Assembly (NCBI GenBank): GCA_024689005.1 | Contig: JAILDU010000043.1 | Coordinates: 1-64,000, forward strand | Length of the DNA: 64,000 bases | Reading direction: 5' to 3' | From: Paludibacteraceae bacterium | Lineage (GTDB): Bacteria; Bacteroidota; Bacteroidia; Bacteroidales; Paludibacteraceae | In this document: in pieces, positions 21,701 to 32,000 of the stretch | Layout of the letters: every line of letters begins with the position of its first letter | How positions within the stretch are numbered: position 1 is the stretch's first letter | The notes under the pieces: model-generated | The model's input: only the letters and a program-made list of their open reading frames with translations | The model's database searches: none | Told to the model about the DNA's origin: nothing | Made by a program: the position numbers and the translations under genes

Positions 21701-24700
21701 AGTTGCGTGATGCTAAGTGTACCGAGGCATATGACATGCGTCAGACTGCATCAACAGCTCATTCCGTTGATTTTGATTGGAGTGGTAATGCTGTTAATAA
21801 TCAGTGGAGAGTTATTGTGTTGAGGCTGCCTATGCGAAACGGAACCTACGACCCGCGTGAAGCAATTGTAGATGACTCGCTTGTTGTCGGCAATACGTTC
21901 CATGTCACAGGTCTGGATCCTATTTGTTTCTATTATGTTTATGTGCGTCCTGATTGTGCAGCCGGATATAGTGTGCTTGAGGTGCAAACGGGATGTGAAC
22001 TGCTCAACCCGAATAAACCTAATAAAGAAACTTTTGAGTCTTACCAAAGCAGTTCTGTTGGTAACTCTGAATATCAGGCTTCATGCTGGACGGCTGATAA
22101 AGCACATGCGTTTATATGCAGCAATAGACAATATGCCGCATCAGGAAGCAATGTATATAAGCTTTCCTCAACAAAGGAGATGATGCTTCCTTCATACATT
22201 GCTTCGCCGGCTATAGACTGTCGGTCTATGTCGGAACTGACTGTAAGTTTCTCATACTCTGGAGATTCTTATTCGTGGATGATAATAGGTGTAATGAGTG
22301 ACCCTTATGATCTGAGTTCTTTTGTTGCTTTAGATTCTATAGAGTGCCGGAATACCGTAGATACTCGAACAATATCCTTGAGCGAGTATGCAAGTCGTAT
22401 CCCTTCCGATGCACGTCATTTCGCATGGAGAACGTCGTATCGTACTACCGCTTCTCTTTATATTGATGATGTGTCTATTGTCAGACTGACGTGCCCCTCT
22501 ACCAACCCGAGATTCTCAAGGTTGACGCAGCATAGTGTGCGTGTCCACAGTGGCCTCTATGAAGATATATCATGGAAGTTGTTGGTAACCTCATTGCCAT
22601 TGAATATTGATTCCCTTAATAGCGAGACATATGCCTTGCCTCCATCATTTGTTACTACTGTTGATAGCCGTTCTACTGAAGTAACGGGATTAGAGGCAGG
22701 AACGCGCTATTATGTCTATACATCAACTGATTGCGGATCAGAAATATCGCTATGGAACTCAGTTTCGTTTGTTACACCATGCACTGCGCAAACTCCTGAT
22801 GCCTTAGGAACGATTACTTTCTCTGAAGATCAAGGATTCGTCCCAGGAACGAAAGGTAATATGCAATGCTGGAGAGTGGGAAGCTCTTCGTCTGCTACGC
22901 CGGAGTATATACCGCATATTGAGAAGTCGATTTCCATTATGCATAATGGTTACAACTATCTTAAGTTGCAAGATTATGTTCTTTCGTACTCTACTTTTAG
23001 CTATACGGGTGCGCATGCAGTTATGCCCGAACTGAGTGTTGATTCCATTCGTCACTATCAGGTTAATTTCTGGGCTCGTGGTGACAAATCCATTGTTAAC
23101 AATCGGATTATAGTGGGCGTAACCACTGATCCTGCGGATATGTCTACTTTTACTGCAGTAGATACGATTTCTTTGGATCAATCGGAATGGAGAACTTACC
23201 ATGTTCTGCTTGACTCATACCAAGGAGATTTCTTGGGTGTGCATGGTAAGTATATCACCTTCTATTCCAATTTCGGAATTAGCAATATAGCGTATATCTC
23301 CGAGGTTTCGGTTCATCGGATACCTACTTGTATTGAGCCGTCTTCTTTCTCGGTGGACAACGTGGGTGAGAATACTGCAACCGTAAGTTGGACCGGCAAT
23401 CAGAAGTCATATCGCTTATTAGTAGCAGATAGGGAATTATTAGAAGCAGAGAAACCGACCTATCATTATGTAGTTGATTCTCTGGTCTCCCATTCTAATC
23501 ATGTGTCGATTGGTGGATTGAAACTGGCAACTGACTACCATGTTTATGCGCAAGGTATCTGTCAGGATGGTGATAGCAGCGCAATATCTCTTCAGTTTGC
23601 CTCATTCCGTACAGAGTGTCCGCATACCATCGGCTACCCGTTGCCATATGTCGAAAAATTTGATACTTACGCAAATAACGAGCATAATCCGGGTTGTTGG
23701 CTATTCCTAAGCACCAACACAAGTGAGTATGAGTATCCTAAAATTGAGCAGGTAAATGGTACAAAAGTCTTAGAATTGTATTCTGCCAATAGTGCCAGTT
23801 CGCTGGCAATGATGCCGTTAGTTAGTGGAACAATGCAAAATCAAATATTGTCTTTTGATGCGCGTCCGACGGCCGGTGTTTCTTCTAGATTGTATCTTGG
23901 CACAATCGCTGATTCAGGAGATCCTCGTTCTTTCGTAGTATTCGACTCTTTGACTCTTCCTGTCTCTAATGATTTCAAACATTATGAGATTGAATTGGCT
24001 GACTATAATTTGCCCAACAGGCACATTGCTTTTACTTGCGGATTTGATATGAGCAAAAGCTCTTTCCTGTCCAATAATGCTTACTTAGACAATATCAAGT
24101 TGGATAAGATACCTACTTGTCTGGCTCCGGCAATTAATGTGGCTGAGACGTCATACAATTCGATTAAGTTAAATATTGCTCCTGCTAACGAGCATCATCT
24201 ATCGTGTGAGATAGTCTCAATCGTAGATTCTGTGTATGCTTCGATCAACGATATCTATTCCTATTTGGACACTGTACGTGGTACAGTTTTGACCGACAAT
24301 GCTAATCCAATCATATCGGGATTGCAACCGGCTACTCCTTACTATATATACGTGCGTGCGCTGTGCGAAGGAGGGGAAAGTTATAGTGCCTGGAGCAAAG
24401 AGCCGCTTATAGTATCAACGAAGTACTATTATCGCGATAGTTATTTCTTTGGATTCGAGAAGAGCGAGCCTTGGATTCGTAGTTCCTATTCGACGAGCGA
24501 TAATTATTACATCCATCCGGCGTTGGTAACTGGTCGTGATGCGTTCAATGTGACAGATTCGTATAATTATTACCCGTATAGCATTAGCAATAATGCCGGA
24601 CATCTCTATTCTTATACGAACGAAGGAGCATTGCTGATGCATTCATCACGCAATTACAATGGTGGTTACATCGTTTTCCCTGCTATTGAAGATGCACAAG

Positions 24701-27700
24701 ATCGTTCCTTTGAGTTCAAGGCACGTCCGGCATCAATCAATGCAGAAACACACATGCCGGAAACTTCTGCTAATGCAATTTTGGAGATAGGTCTGATAGA
24801 TAAAAATAAGGACTTTGATACCTACAAACTGCTTGCAACGATTAATCTAAGCAGGCTGGATGGCTCATCAGAGGCGACGCAGGAGAATGAGTATCTATTT
24901 GGTTCATATACATTGGATCTGAATGCGGCTATTGTTGCGTCCAAGCAGATAGTGTTCCATGCTCCAAAGCAGCCGCAAGGTATCTCCGATATCTATATTG
25001 ATGATGTGACATTAGGAACTTCAAAAGGTTATAGCCTTGTCTCGTTTACTCGCATCTTGGAAGGAAACGATAACGCAAAAATCGAGTGGGCGAATATCGG
25101 AGGGCCGTGGGACCTATTCGTGATGGATGCTCATAATGATACGATAGCTCGTTTCAATAATCTATCTTCTACTTCGCAGGTTGTCGAAGGACTCATTCCT
25201 CATTCGGAATATACTGCAGTACTGAAGGCTGCTAATGTCCCGTCCGAATCTGGCTATATCACATCGGCAACCCGCGTATTCCAAACTACATGCCCTACGC
25301 AGGAGGCGAATGATGATGGAGAGTTTGTTTGGAATTTCGATGATGCAAACGATTGGGTTACCGGTGACATACTTGAAGGAACTCCTTCTGACTCTCTCTA
25401 TCTGCAACCGGCATGTTTTGCGGTGGTAACAACTAACGCGGCTCCCGCTAATGGATATCAGTGGTTGATTCAGCGCAAAGGCTATAATTACTATTCTGCC
25501 GCAGTACCGAGTCAGTCCTATTCTAACTATGAAGTAGGTCTTGACAATAGTAATGCTGTGCGTATTTTCTCCGACAAGAAACATCTTGGCTCATATCTGG
25601 TATTGCCAGAGATGAAGTGTGATTTCGATACGATGATGATTGAATTCTATGGTCGTTGTTTCGCTAACTACGATGAATCAGCTTCTGTGTCTAACCGAGG
25701 AAAGATTGTTGATGTATCCTATTTGGGACCTCAGTATAGCCAATCACTTGTAGTGGGCACGTTGGCTAGTCCCAAAGATATAACCACATTAGAAGTGTTG
25801 GATACATTGTCCTATCGCTATACTGGTTTGAAGGAGGGAGACAACGTAAATGATGATCCGGCTGGCAAACATTACTGGGAAAAGATGCAATTGCCGCTGA
25901 CGGGTGCAAAAGGCAAATATATTGTGCTTTTCCAACCGGCAGAAGGTCTGTTCTTCGTGGACAATCTAAGTATTAAGCCGATTGGTAGCACATTGTTTGC
26001 TCCTACAGAGTTGCGAGTAGATGTTGCCGCTGCAACATCGGCTGAACTATCATGGCATGCACATCACCCTACTTTGTCTTCTGTTGTGGTTGTCCTTGAT
26101 GCTACGGGTAGCAATGAGATTATTCGCGACACAGTGGTTGGCAATACCTATTCAGTAACCGGACTTAGCGGAGGAACGTCTTATCAATGTTATGTATATC
26201 AGACCGATGGAATACATGACGGACAATCTTCTGCATCTCTATATTTTGCAACTGAATGCGTGGCGATTACGCCTGCTTACACTTGTGGCTTCGAACAGGA
26301 GAACGGATGGAGTTTGTTAAAAGATCAATTAGGACAAGTAGCAAAACAAACTCTATGTTGGACTTATGCTGATGCTGCAAATAATAACTGGAACGGTAGC
26401 TATGACGCAGCTAACGTGGAGAATGCTGGCGCGTATAGGTATAGTTATTCCGGTACATCTGCGGTATTCATGCATGGTGTGAAAGGAAGCAAGATCTCTT
26501 ACCAGCCGTATATCGCTATGCCTGCAATGGACATTGCGGCTTACGATACGTTGCAAGTCTCCTTCTGGATGCGACCGGCAAATGTGAGTGCTTCGACCGG
26601 TAAAGTTGTAGAGTCATTCACAGGTAGTAATTATGCCAAGTCGATTATCATTGGTACGATGACGGATCCAAGCGATGCTTCCACTTTTATGCCGATAGAT
26701 ACGGTTACCTACGACGGCCAATTGTCAACGGGCGATGTGGCTTCTGTTGAGAATAACTTCCTCTATCAGAAAATGAAGGTTGCATTAGTTGGGGCAACTG
26801 GTTCGTATGTGGCATTTATGACTTCGTTCCAAGAGAAAGAAAAATCTGCGTATAAAACGCACGACTGCATCTATTTGGATGACATCGCCTTTTCGCACAT
26901 AAGCGAATGTGCAGACCCGACCGATTTGACATTGGTTCAAGCCGGATCAACCTCTGCTACACTTCAATGGACAGGAAACGATCCGAATGCTGCATATCTG
27001 TTACAAGTCTCAACAGACCCGTCATTTGTTCAACCGAATGCGTTTGTGTTTAATGATATAGTGCGTACGAATCAGTATACAGTTACCGGTTTGCAGAGTC
27101 TTACCGGTTACGCATGGCGCGTACAGAGTATCTGTAGTGGAAACAGAGGAGAAAGCTGGTTCTCTCGTAAATCAACATTCACTACTATACGTAGCCCGTA
27201 TCACTTGGAGCAATTTGATGCTATTCCGTCTGATTGGCTATTCAGTAATGTCAGATGTGATTCTACTATAAATGGCGTAGCCATAGCCACTGGTGTAGAT
27301 TCCCATGACTTCAGTCGTGCAACGAATAATTTTGGTTTGCAAAGTCCGCACTATGTTGCTAAATGTCATACTAACTCTTCCAACTGGTTGATATCTCCGG
27401 CTTTCTATATTTCCGACAAGGACAGCGTACATTTGTCTCTTGACCTGGCCTTAACAGCATGTAATGCGGCCAATGTTCCTACAGCTTCGCCTGCTACAGA
27501 GGAAAACCTAAAGGATGACTATCAGTTCCTTATTATTGTTTCCGAAGATGGGGGGTCAACGTGGAATGTAAAGAATATCATAGCGACATGGAAAGGTAAG
27601 CAGTTACTTAATTTACCTGCTACCGGAACTAACCTTCGACTCAGCCTTGCTCGGTACGCAGGAAAGAGTGTTCGCTTTGGTTTCTACCGAGGAGCTAATT

Positions 27701-28593
27701 CGACGTCTACTACGGGAGTGGCTGTACATGTGGACAATTTCCGCTTGGCATATTTCAATAAAATTGCTGATCGTATATCTACTTGTATGTATGAGGATGT
27801 ACAGGTGGGAGATATATCACTCTCCGGTGATGAAATCAAGCCGGGTATCTATTCTTTCCCAACGACCTCTTTCGCAACGGACCAGGAAGCAAGAAATGGT
27901 GCATTTGATGTCGTCAATGCTACAGAAATAGAAGTGTTTGAAGAAGCCCGTACGATAATGTATGATACGATCTGTCAAGGAGAGACCTACACGGATGCTA
28001 ATTTCCAATGTATTAATCAATCTAAGCCATATGATAGAAGGTTAACTTCCATTCATGGATGTGATAGTATAGTAACGCTGAATTTATATGTAAAGCCGCG
28101 TTCGTATGCAGAGGAGGAAACAGCACTCATCTGTCGTGGAGAGATCTTCGAATGGCATGGCCATCAGTATGATCGTGCAGGCGTGTACCGTGATACTGCG
28201 GTGTCTGTCATCGGGTGCGATAGCATAGAGACATTAATTCTCTCGTATATGGGAGCAGAAGATACTATATTTGATGCTACGCAGATTTTTGACAATGAAC
28301 TTCCATTCACGTATACTAATGTTTCGCATCCGTACATCATTGGGCAGGCTCCTATCTTTTATCCGGTCGGAACGCCTTATGGTGAATACAAGGACACTGT
28401 AATGGTGCAAGGAACGACATGTACTGCTCCGTTGGTTCATACATTGACCATCATCAAGAGTGATGGTATAGAAGATGTCAACGCTGAGCGTAGCGGAGCT
28501 AGAAAGATTCTCTACCAAGACAATATGTACATCATCATTAACGATGAATGGTACAATGTCTCCGGTCAGATAGTATCCGACCCACGCAAATAG
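18736..28593 (+). CDS. Giant modular adhesin-like protein (3285 aa): about 11 choice-of-anchor-like/FN3-like modules, GCDS repeats, short T9SS-like tail
   Basis: Signal peptide ...ATMSLSAQ; repeated YIDNV/YIDDV + C.xP + YYVYV modules; GCDSIVTLNLYV; tail ARKILYQDNMYIIINDEWYNVSGQIVSDPRK. Confidence 0.9.
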   Translation: MRKKLYSMLAAIVAATMSLSAQTVVIDEGFENGIQEDVWTQEFVSGHMAWSVESVDDNLSYPATVFQGTHRAYLRNTTGQTQGYVTRLVSKVMDLSPDAIYRPELIFSYANPRWGAYRDTLRVLYRTSQTDKWQLINEYSRGTTNWERVVLPLPSVSSTCQIAFEASESLGRGIVLDSVLLRSEPLCTVPYDLGVVNKGAGRVEVYWMASWDAYFFELIVSKEKINPNEVESVDPSVIAYHGQVDGWTFSHDLTLIPGETYYMYVRSLCDREISAWSSETSADGPFQFRVQTTAQVPYNCTFSIPSTAADQAHEPGWSWGNNLGTIDPYVNSKTTNKATLACYSPDSTSCLIFSGADANPETAIPYGSYAYAATPAMVDSLNTNFSLSQCQVRFWSTVYTYAGRQYGRSLIVGVMDNPEDITTFVPIDTVYVLNSKTFVENVVDLSSYRGKGEYVGFKSHSDKPNLIYIDNVTVEYRPAVNKVTKISVNPRDTYADITWKGNASSYNVLVTNTEVDPANPASTAVVARANVTTNNYHCEALEPDHTWKKPYYVYVQAVGAEWSNRCPFITIASKRTLPYKFDFEQTPGTTGMSLFSNNSVYPQTTTTNYYKGRKCLYLSKVAGMDTWVTLPMVDNLDSTQVKFYLSGSNQYTRSHAIVGVMTNPMNINTFIPVADFKLSARGYSMCYANFKNYSGPNGVIAIVWGDVAGMSQPTMNYIDELSVESLLDCIPPEHVQLDVLPDSMTIRWDASRADNWDVVISRNALSADQKELELAELSALNSVVYANTLTWDQPTQNPTFGFGGLTPHTNYYFYVRTGCYGETTWWTEYQFETPCRDAAFPFRDDFDSYANGATEIGCWKLKNYKGVGYPKVLSVSSNNLLNLVSSDSKDRSLAVMPPVDGDLSDMMLVFETRSRELRSTKSVIHVGTIGNVDDPDSFVPFATINNSVGEINTVRLFLSDYNLVHNQIAFSSGVKDREVTSDVVIDNVELRDAKCTEAYDMRQTASTAHSVDFDWSGNAVNNQWRVIVLRLPMRNGTYDPREAIVDDSLVVGNTFHVTGLDPICFYYVYVRPDCAAGYSVLEVQTGCELLNPNKPNKETFESYQSSSVGNSEYQASCWTADKAHAFICSNRQYAASGSNVYKLSSTKEMMLPSYIASPAIDCRSMSELTVSFSYSGDSYSWMIIGVMSDPYDLSSFVALDSIECRNTVDTRTISLSEYASRIPSDARHFAWRTSYRTTASLYIDDVSIVRLTCPSTNPRFSRLTQHSVRVHSGLYEDISWKLLVTSLPLNIDSLNSETYALPPSFVTTVDSRSTEVTGLEAGTRYYVYTSTDCGSEISLWNSVSFVTPCTAQTPDALGTITFSEDQGFVPGTKGNMQCWRVGSSSSATPEYIPHIEKSISIMHNGYNYLKLQDYVLSYSTFSYTGAHAVMPELSVDSIRHYQVNFWARGDKSIVNNRIIVGVTTDPADMSTFTAVDTISLDQSEWRTYHVLLDSYQGDFLGVHGKYITFYSNFGISNIAYISEVSVHRIPTCIEPSSFSVDNVGENTATVSWTGNQKSYRLLVADRELLEAEKPTYHYVVDSLVSHSNHVSIGGLKLATDYHVYAQGICQDGDSSAISLQFASFRTECPHTIGYPLPYVEKFDTYANNEHNPGCWLFLSTNTSEYEYPKIEQVNGTKVLELYSANSASSLAMMPLVSGTMQNQILSFDARPTAGVSSRLYLGTIADSGDPRSFVVFDSLTLPVSNDFKHYEIELADYNLPNRHIAFTCGFDMSKSSFLSNNAYLDNIKLDKIPTCLAPAINVAETSYNSIKLNIAPANEHHLSCEIVSIVDSVYASINDIYSYLDTVRGTVLTDNANPIISGLQPATPYYIYVRALCEGGESYSAWSKEPLIVSTKYYYRDSYFFGFEKSEPWIRSSYSTSDNYYIHPALVTGRDAFNVTDSYNYYPYSISNNAGHLYSYTNEGALLMHSSRNYNGGYIVFPAIEDAQDRSFEFKARPASINAETHMPETSANAILEIGLIDKNKDFDTYKLLATINLSRLDGSSEATQENEYLFGSYTLDLNAAIVASKQIVFHAPKQPQGISDIYIDDVTLGTSKGYSLVSFTRILEGNDNAKIEWANIGGPWDLFVMDAHNDTIARFNNLSSTSQVVEGLIPHSEYTAVLKAANVPSESGYITSATRVFQTTCPTQEANDDGEFVWNFDDANDWVTGDILEGTPSDSLYLQPACFAVVTTNAAPANGYQWLIQRKGYNYYSAAVPSQSYSNYEVGLDNSNAVRIFSDKKHLGSYLVLPEMKCDFDTMMIEFYGRCFANYDESASVSNRGKIVDVSYLGPQYSQSLVVGTLASPKDITTLEVLDTLSYRYTGLKEGDNVNDDPAGKHYWEKMQLPLTGAKGKYIVLFQPAEGLFFVDNLSIKPIGSTLFAPTELRVDVAAATSAELSWHAHHPTLSSVVVVLDATGSNEIIRDTVVGNTYSVTGLSGGTSYQCYVYQTDGIHDGQSSASLYFATECVAITPAYTCGFEQENGWSLLKDQLGQVAKQTLCWTYADAANNNWNGSYDAANVENAGAYRYSYSGTSAVFMHGVKGSKISYQPYIAMPAMDIAAYDTLQVSFWMRPANVSASTGKVVESFTGSNYAKSIIIGTMTDPSDASTFMPIDTVTYDGQLSTGDVASVENNFLYQKMKVALVGATGSYVAFMTSFQEKEKSAYKTHDCIYLDDIAFSHISECADPTDLTLVQAGSTSATLQWTGNDPNAAYLLQVSTDPSFVQPNAFVFNDIVRTNQYTVTGLQSLTGYAWRVQSICSGNRGESWFSRKSTFTTIRSPYHLEQFDAIPSDWLFSNVRCDSTINGVAIATGVDSHDFSRATNNFGLQSPHYVAKCHTNSSNWLISPAFYISDKDSVHLSLDLALTACNAANVPTASPATEENLKDDYQFLIIVSEDGGSTWNVKNIIATWKGKQLLNLPATGTNLRLSLARYAGKSVRFGFYRGANSTSTTGVAVHVDNFRLAYFNKIADRISTCMYEDVQVGDISLSGDEIKPGIYSFPTTSFATDQEARNGAFDVVNATEIEVFEEARTIMYDTICQGETYTDANFQCINQSKPYDRRLTSIHGCDSIVTLNLYVKPRSYAEEETALICRGEIFEWHGHQYDRAGVYRDTAVSVIGCDSIETLILSYMGAEDTIFDATQIFDNELPFTYTNVSHPYIIGQAPIFYPVGTPYGEYKDTVMVQGTTCTAPLVHTLTIIKSDGIEDVNAERSGARKILYQDNMYIIINDEWYNVSGQIVSDPRK

Positions 28594-28603
28594 CATTAAT
28601 AAT

Positions 28604-28635
28604 CATCAAGGGCTACCTTCGGGTGGCCCTTGATG
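28604..28635 (+). terminator. Hairpin with C(UUCG)G tetraloop after 3285-aa gene
   Basis: catcaagggctacc-ttcg-ggtggcccttgatg, one G-U pair. Confidence 0.7.
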
Positions 28636-28740
28636 GTTATGTTCCCGAGATGGTCGCGGTGCTATAAGTATGCGGTACCATATTAGTACTGATGCGATAA
28701 AATTAGACAAAAACCGAGAAAACATTTTCTCGTACATTGT

Positions 28741-28803
28741 CCCTTTGTCCATCTCCTGTCCCACGCCCCCGTAACCTATAACCCATTCCCCGTAACCTCT
28801 CAC
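28741..28803. repeat. Degenerate 7-bp-period tandem repeat
   Basis: ccctttg tccatct cctgtcc cacgccc ccgtaac ctataac ccattcc ccgtaac ctctcac. Confidence 0.65.
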
Positions 28804-28863
28804 CTTCAATTGCAATCTCTGTTTGTCAAAATCAAAGAAATTTACTCTTTGTTGCGCAAAATG

Positions 28864-28895
28864 TTGCCAGAACATAAAAAAAATGCTAACTTTGC
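28864..28895 (+). promoter_or_regulatory. Bacteroidetes-type promoter for the 1620-aa gene
   Basis: TTG (28864-28866), 20-bp spacer, TAACTTTGC. Confidence 0.75.
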
Positions 28896-29031
28896 AGCCG
28901 TTTTTCGTTGTTTTAAAAGCAATTTGTGATTTTTTGTAGAAAAACACGATTTTTTTGTAAAGTCTGTTACTTGTTATGAAACTAATTAGTAGTTTGTTTA
29001 TTTTTATATTAATTCTTTAAAATCAAAGCTT

Positions 29032-32000
29032 ATGAGAACATTCACTCAAAAGTTATTATGTTCACTCGTGTTATTGCTTTGTTGCGTAAGTTTGCAGGTA
29101 AGGTCTGAAGAACTTATTGTGGCAGATGGCGCTGCAACCAATACCAATTTGCCGATAAACGGCACGTGGGTAGATGCGGCAGGTACACGCAGTCAGTGCC
29201 TATATCCTAGTGATTCCTTGACGGACTTAGAAGGCGCAACGATTACTAAAATGACGTTCTATATAGACCCGGAGGACGCCAGTGGATGGGCTAATGCCAT
29301 ATTCCAAGTCAGCCTGGCAGAAAGTACAGAATCCGGACTTACTAAAAGTGAGTTTTTGGAGAACTTGACGTCGGTCTATTCTGGAGGACTGAGTGTGTCC
29401 CAGCCGACAATAGAAGTGGTATTTTCTTCGCCATATCTTTACTCTGGCGGAAACCTCGTAGTTGATTTCCAGGTACAAACAGCAGGTACGTGGAAAACTG
29501 TTAATTTCTATGGCGTTGATGATATTGGTTTTGTTGCTGGTCACTATTTTTTTAGTAATAACCATGACCTTAAACAGTTTCTTCCCAAAGTCAAATTTGA
29601 TTATATTCCTGCTAGCGGACCTAAATGTGAAAGACCCTCCTCTCTTGATGTTATCGATCTGACTACATCAACTGCTTCACTCGTATGGGCTGGGGGTAGC
29701 GGAGAGTACAATGTTGAATATAAGGCTGCATCAGCCACTGACTGGACTTCTCTGCTTGCTAATTCGAGTGCTTTAACAACCTCCCTTAGCAACCTTGCTC
29801 CTGCTACTACATATCAGGCGCGTGTCCAGGCTGTCTGCGAAGAATCTACTAGCGGAAGAACATCCATCTCATTCACGACCCCATACGCTATCCCGTATGA
29901 GCAAAACTTCTTTGGAAATGCGATGCCTGCTGATTGGCTTACATACAAAGGTCTTCTTAGTGAAGTCCTTGCTGGTACAGCTTCATTATCCCGTGCATCT
30001 GACAATATCAAATGGAAATTCTCGTCTTCGGCTGCAGGAGAACTATCTCAACATGCATATTGCGAGATTATGGAAGATAATACTAAGGATTGGCTGGTAC
30101 TGCCTGCTGTTCAGATGGACTCAAATGTCCAACTGTCATTCTGGATGGCTTTGTCCAATAGTTCTGGTCTCCCGGTAACAGCAGGTTCTCAACCGGATGA
30201 CAAGTTTGCAGTATTGCTTTCTTCGGATAACGGAGCTACATGGACGATACTACGTCAGTGGGATAACAGTGGTGCGTCACAGTATTCTTACGATAACATT
30301 AGTCCTAACGGAGAAGAAATATCCATTGATCTTAGTGCGTACAGTAGTGGATTGATCAAGTTGGCGTTCTATGGTGAATCTACAGTGAGTGGAGGTGGTG
30401 CCCGTCTTCATATAGATAGTGTGCTTGTGGATAAGATCCCAACTTGCTTTAAGCCGACCGCTCTCGAAGCAAGTGCTATCTCGAAGAACTCTGTACAACT
30501 GAGTTGGGTAGCTAATAGTGGTGAGACGGCATGGAAGATCCAGTATAAGAAATCTTCCGAAACCGCATGGCAGACTATTGATGTTACAGAGAATCCATAT
30601 GTGCTTTCTGGGTTGGAAAGTTTGACCGATTACGATGTGCACGTTGCTGCTGTATGTGATGGCTCTGCTTCAGATGGAACAAGCAAGTATAGCCAGACCA
30701 TTCATTTCAAGACGGTAGCTGGTGTGCCTTATACTGAGCCGTTCAGTGCATCATCTATGCCTGTCGATTGGTCTACGTATAGAGGATTGTTAAGCGAAAT
30801 CATGAATAACGAAGCAACGCTTAATTTGGTGGCTACCTCTGCTACTTGGAAAGTAGCGTCCGGCAATGGTGTATTCGCAGGGGAGACGCATCTACTTCTT
30901 TTGAATTCAGGTGCAGACTCCAGAGCTTGGGCTGTTTCTCCGGAAATACAATTGGATGATAATGTTCAGCTCTCGTTTGACTTAGCCTTGACTGGCTCGA
31001 ACAATATCTTGCAGCCGGTTGTTCCTGGTGAGCAGGATGATGACAAGTTTGTAGTGCTCATCAGTACGGATAATGGAGCAAACTGGGGTAAACTCAAGGA
31101 GTGGAATAATACCGATTCAGAGAATTCGTACGATGCTATCAGTTGTACTTCAGAAGGTCAAGAGGAAGTATGCAATTTGTCGGCATATGCAGGTCAAAAA
31201 GTTAGAATCGCATTCTATGGCGAATCAACTGTTAAGGGAGGAGATAGTTATATCCATATCGGCAATTTGCATGTTGATTACATTCCGGCATGTGAGAAGC
31301 CTCTTGGCTTGATTCTATCCGACGTCACGAGTGCATCCGCTACGTTTGAGTGGAATGAAGCTCAGAGCGGTTCGGAACCATGGATCTTTGGTGTTGCTGC
31401 TAATCCTGCAGATGATTTCTCACCCGAAGCCGCTGATTTTACTGGTAGTACTTCGGATACGTGGGCAGAGATAGATACTTTGAGAGAAAATACGGATTAT
31501 ATCTTCTTCATCCGTAGAAATTGTGGTGGCGAAATAGCTACACGTCGCTTCCATACCTCTCAAGCCCCGGCTAATTTGCCATATGCAGATGACTTCGAGA
31601 GTGGTAATAAGTGGGCATTCAATTGTGGTGGAATGACCAACGCATGGGCATACGGTTCTGCTACCAACAATGGAGGTTCGCATGCATTGTATATTTCTAA
31701 TGATGGTGGTGCTACTAACGCCTATACATTAGGAAGTGATAACACAGTCGTTTATGCAACCAAGTTATTTGCATTCGAAGATGGCACTTATACTTTCCAA
31801 TACGATTGGAAAGCCAAAGGAGAAGGCTTATCAGATTATCTGCGCGTTGTCTTAGTCCCTGCTTCTGTAAATCTTTTTGCGGGTTCGACACTGCCATCAG
31901 GTCTGACAAATAGCGCAGTACCGGCTGGTTGGAAAGCATTGGACGGCGGCACTAAACTCAACTTGAGCAACAATGAGTGGAAGACTGTTAATTTGGAGGT

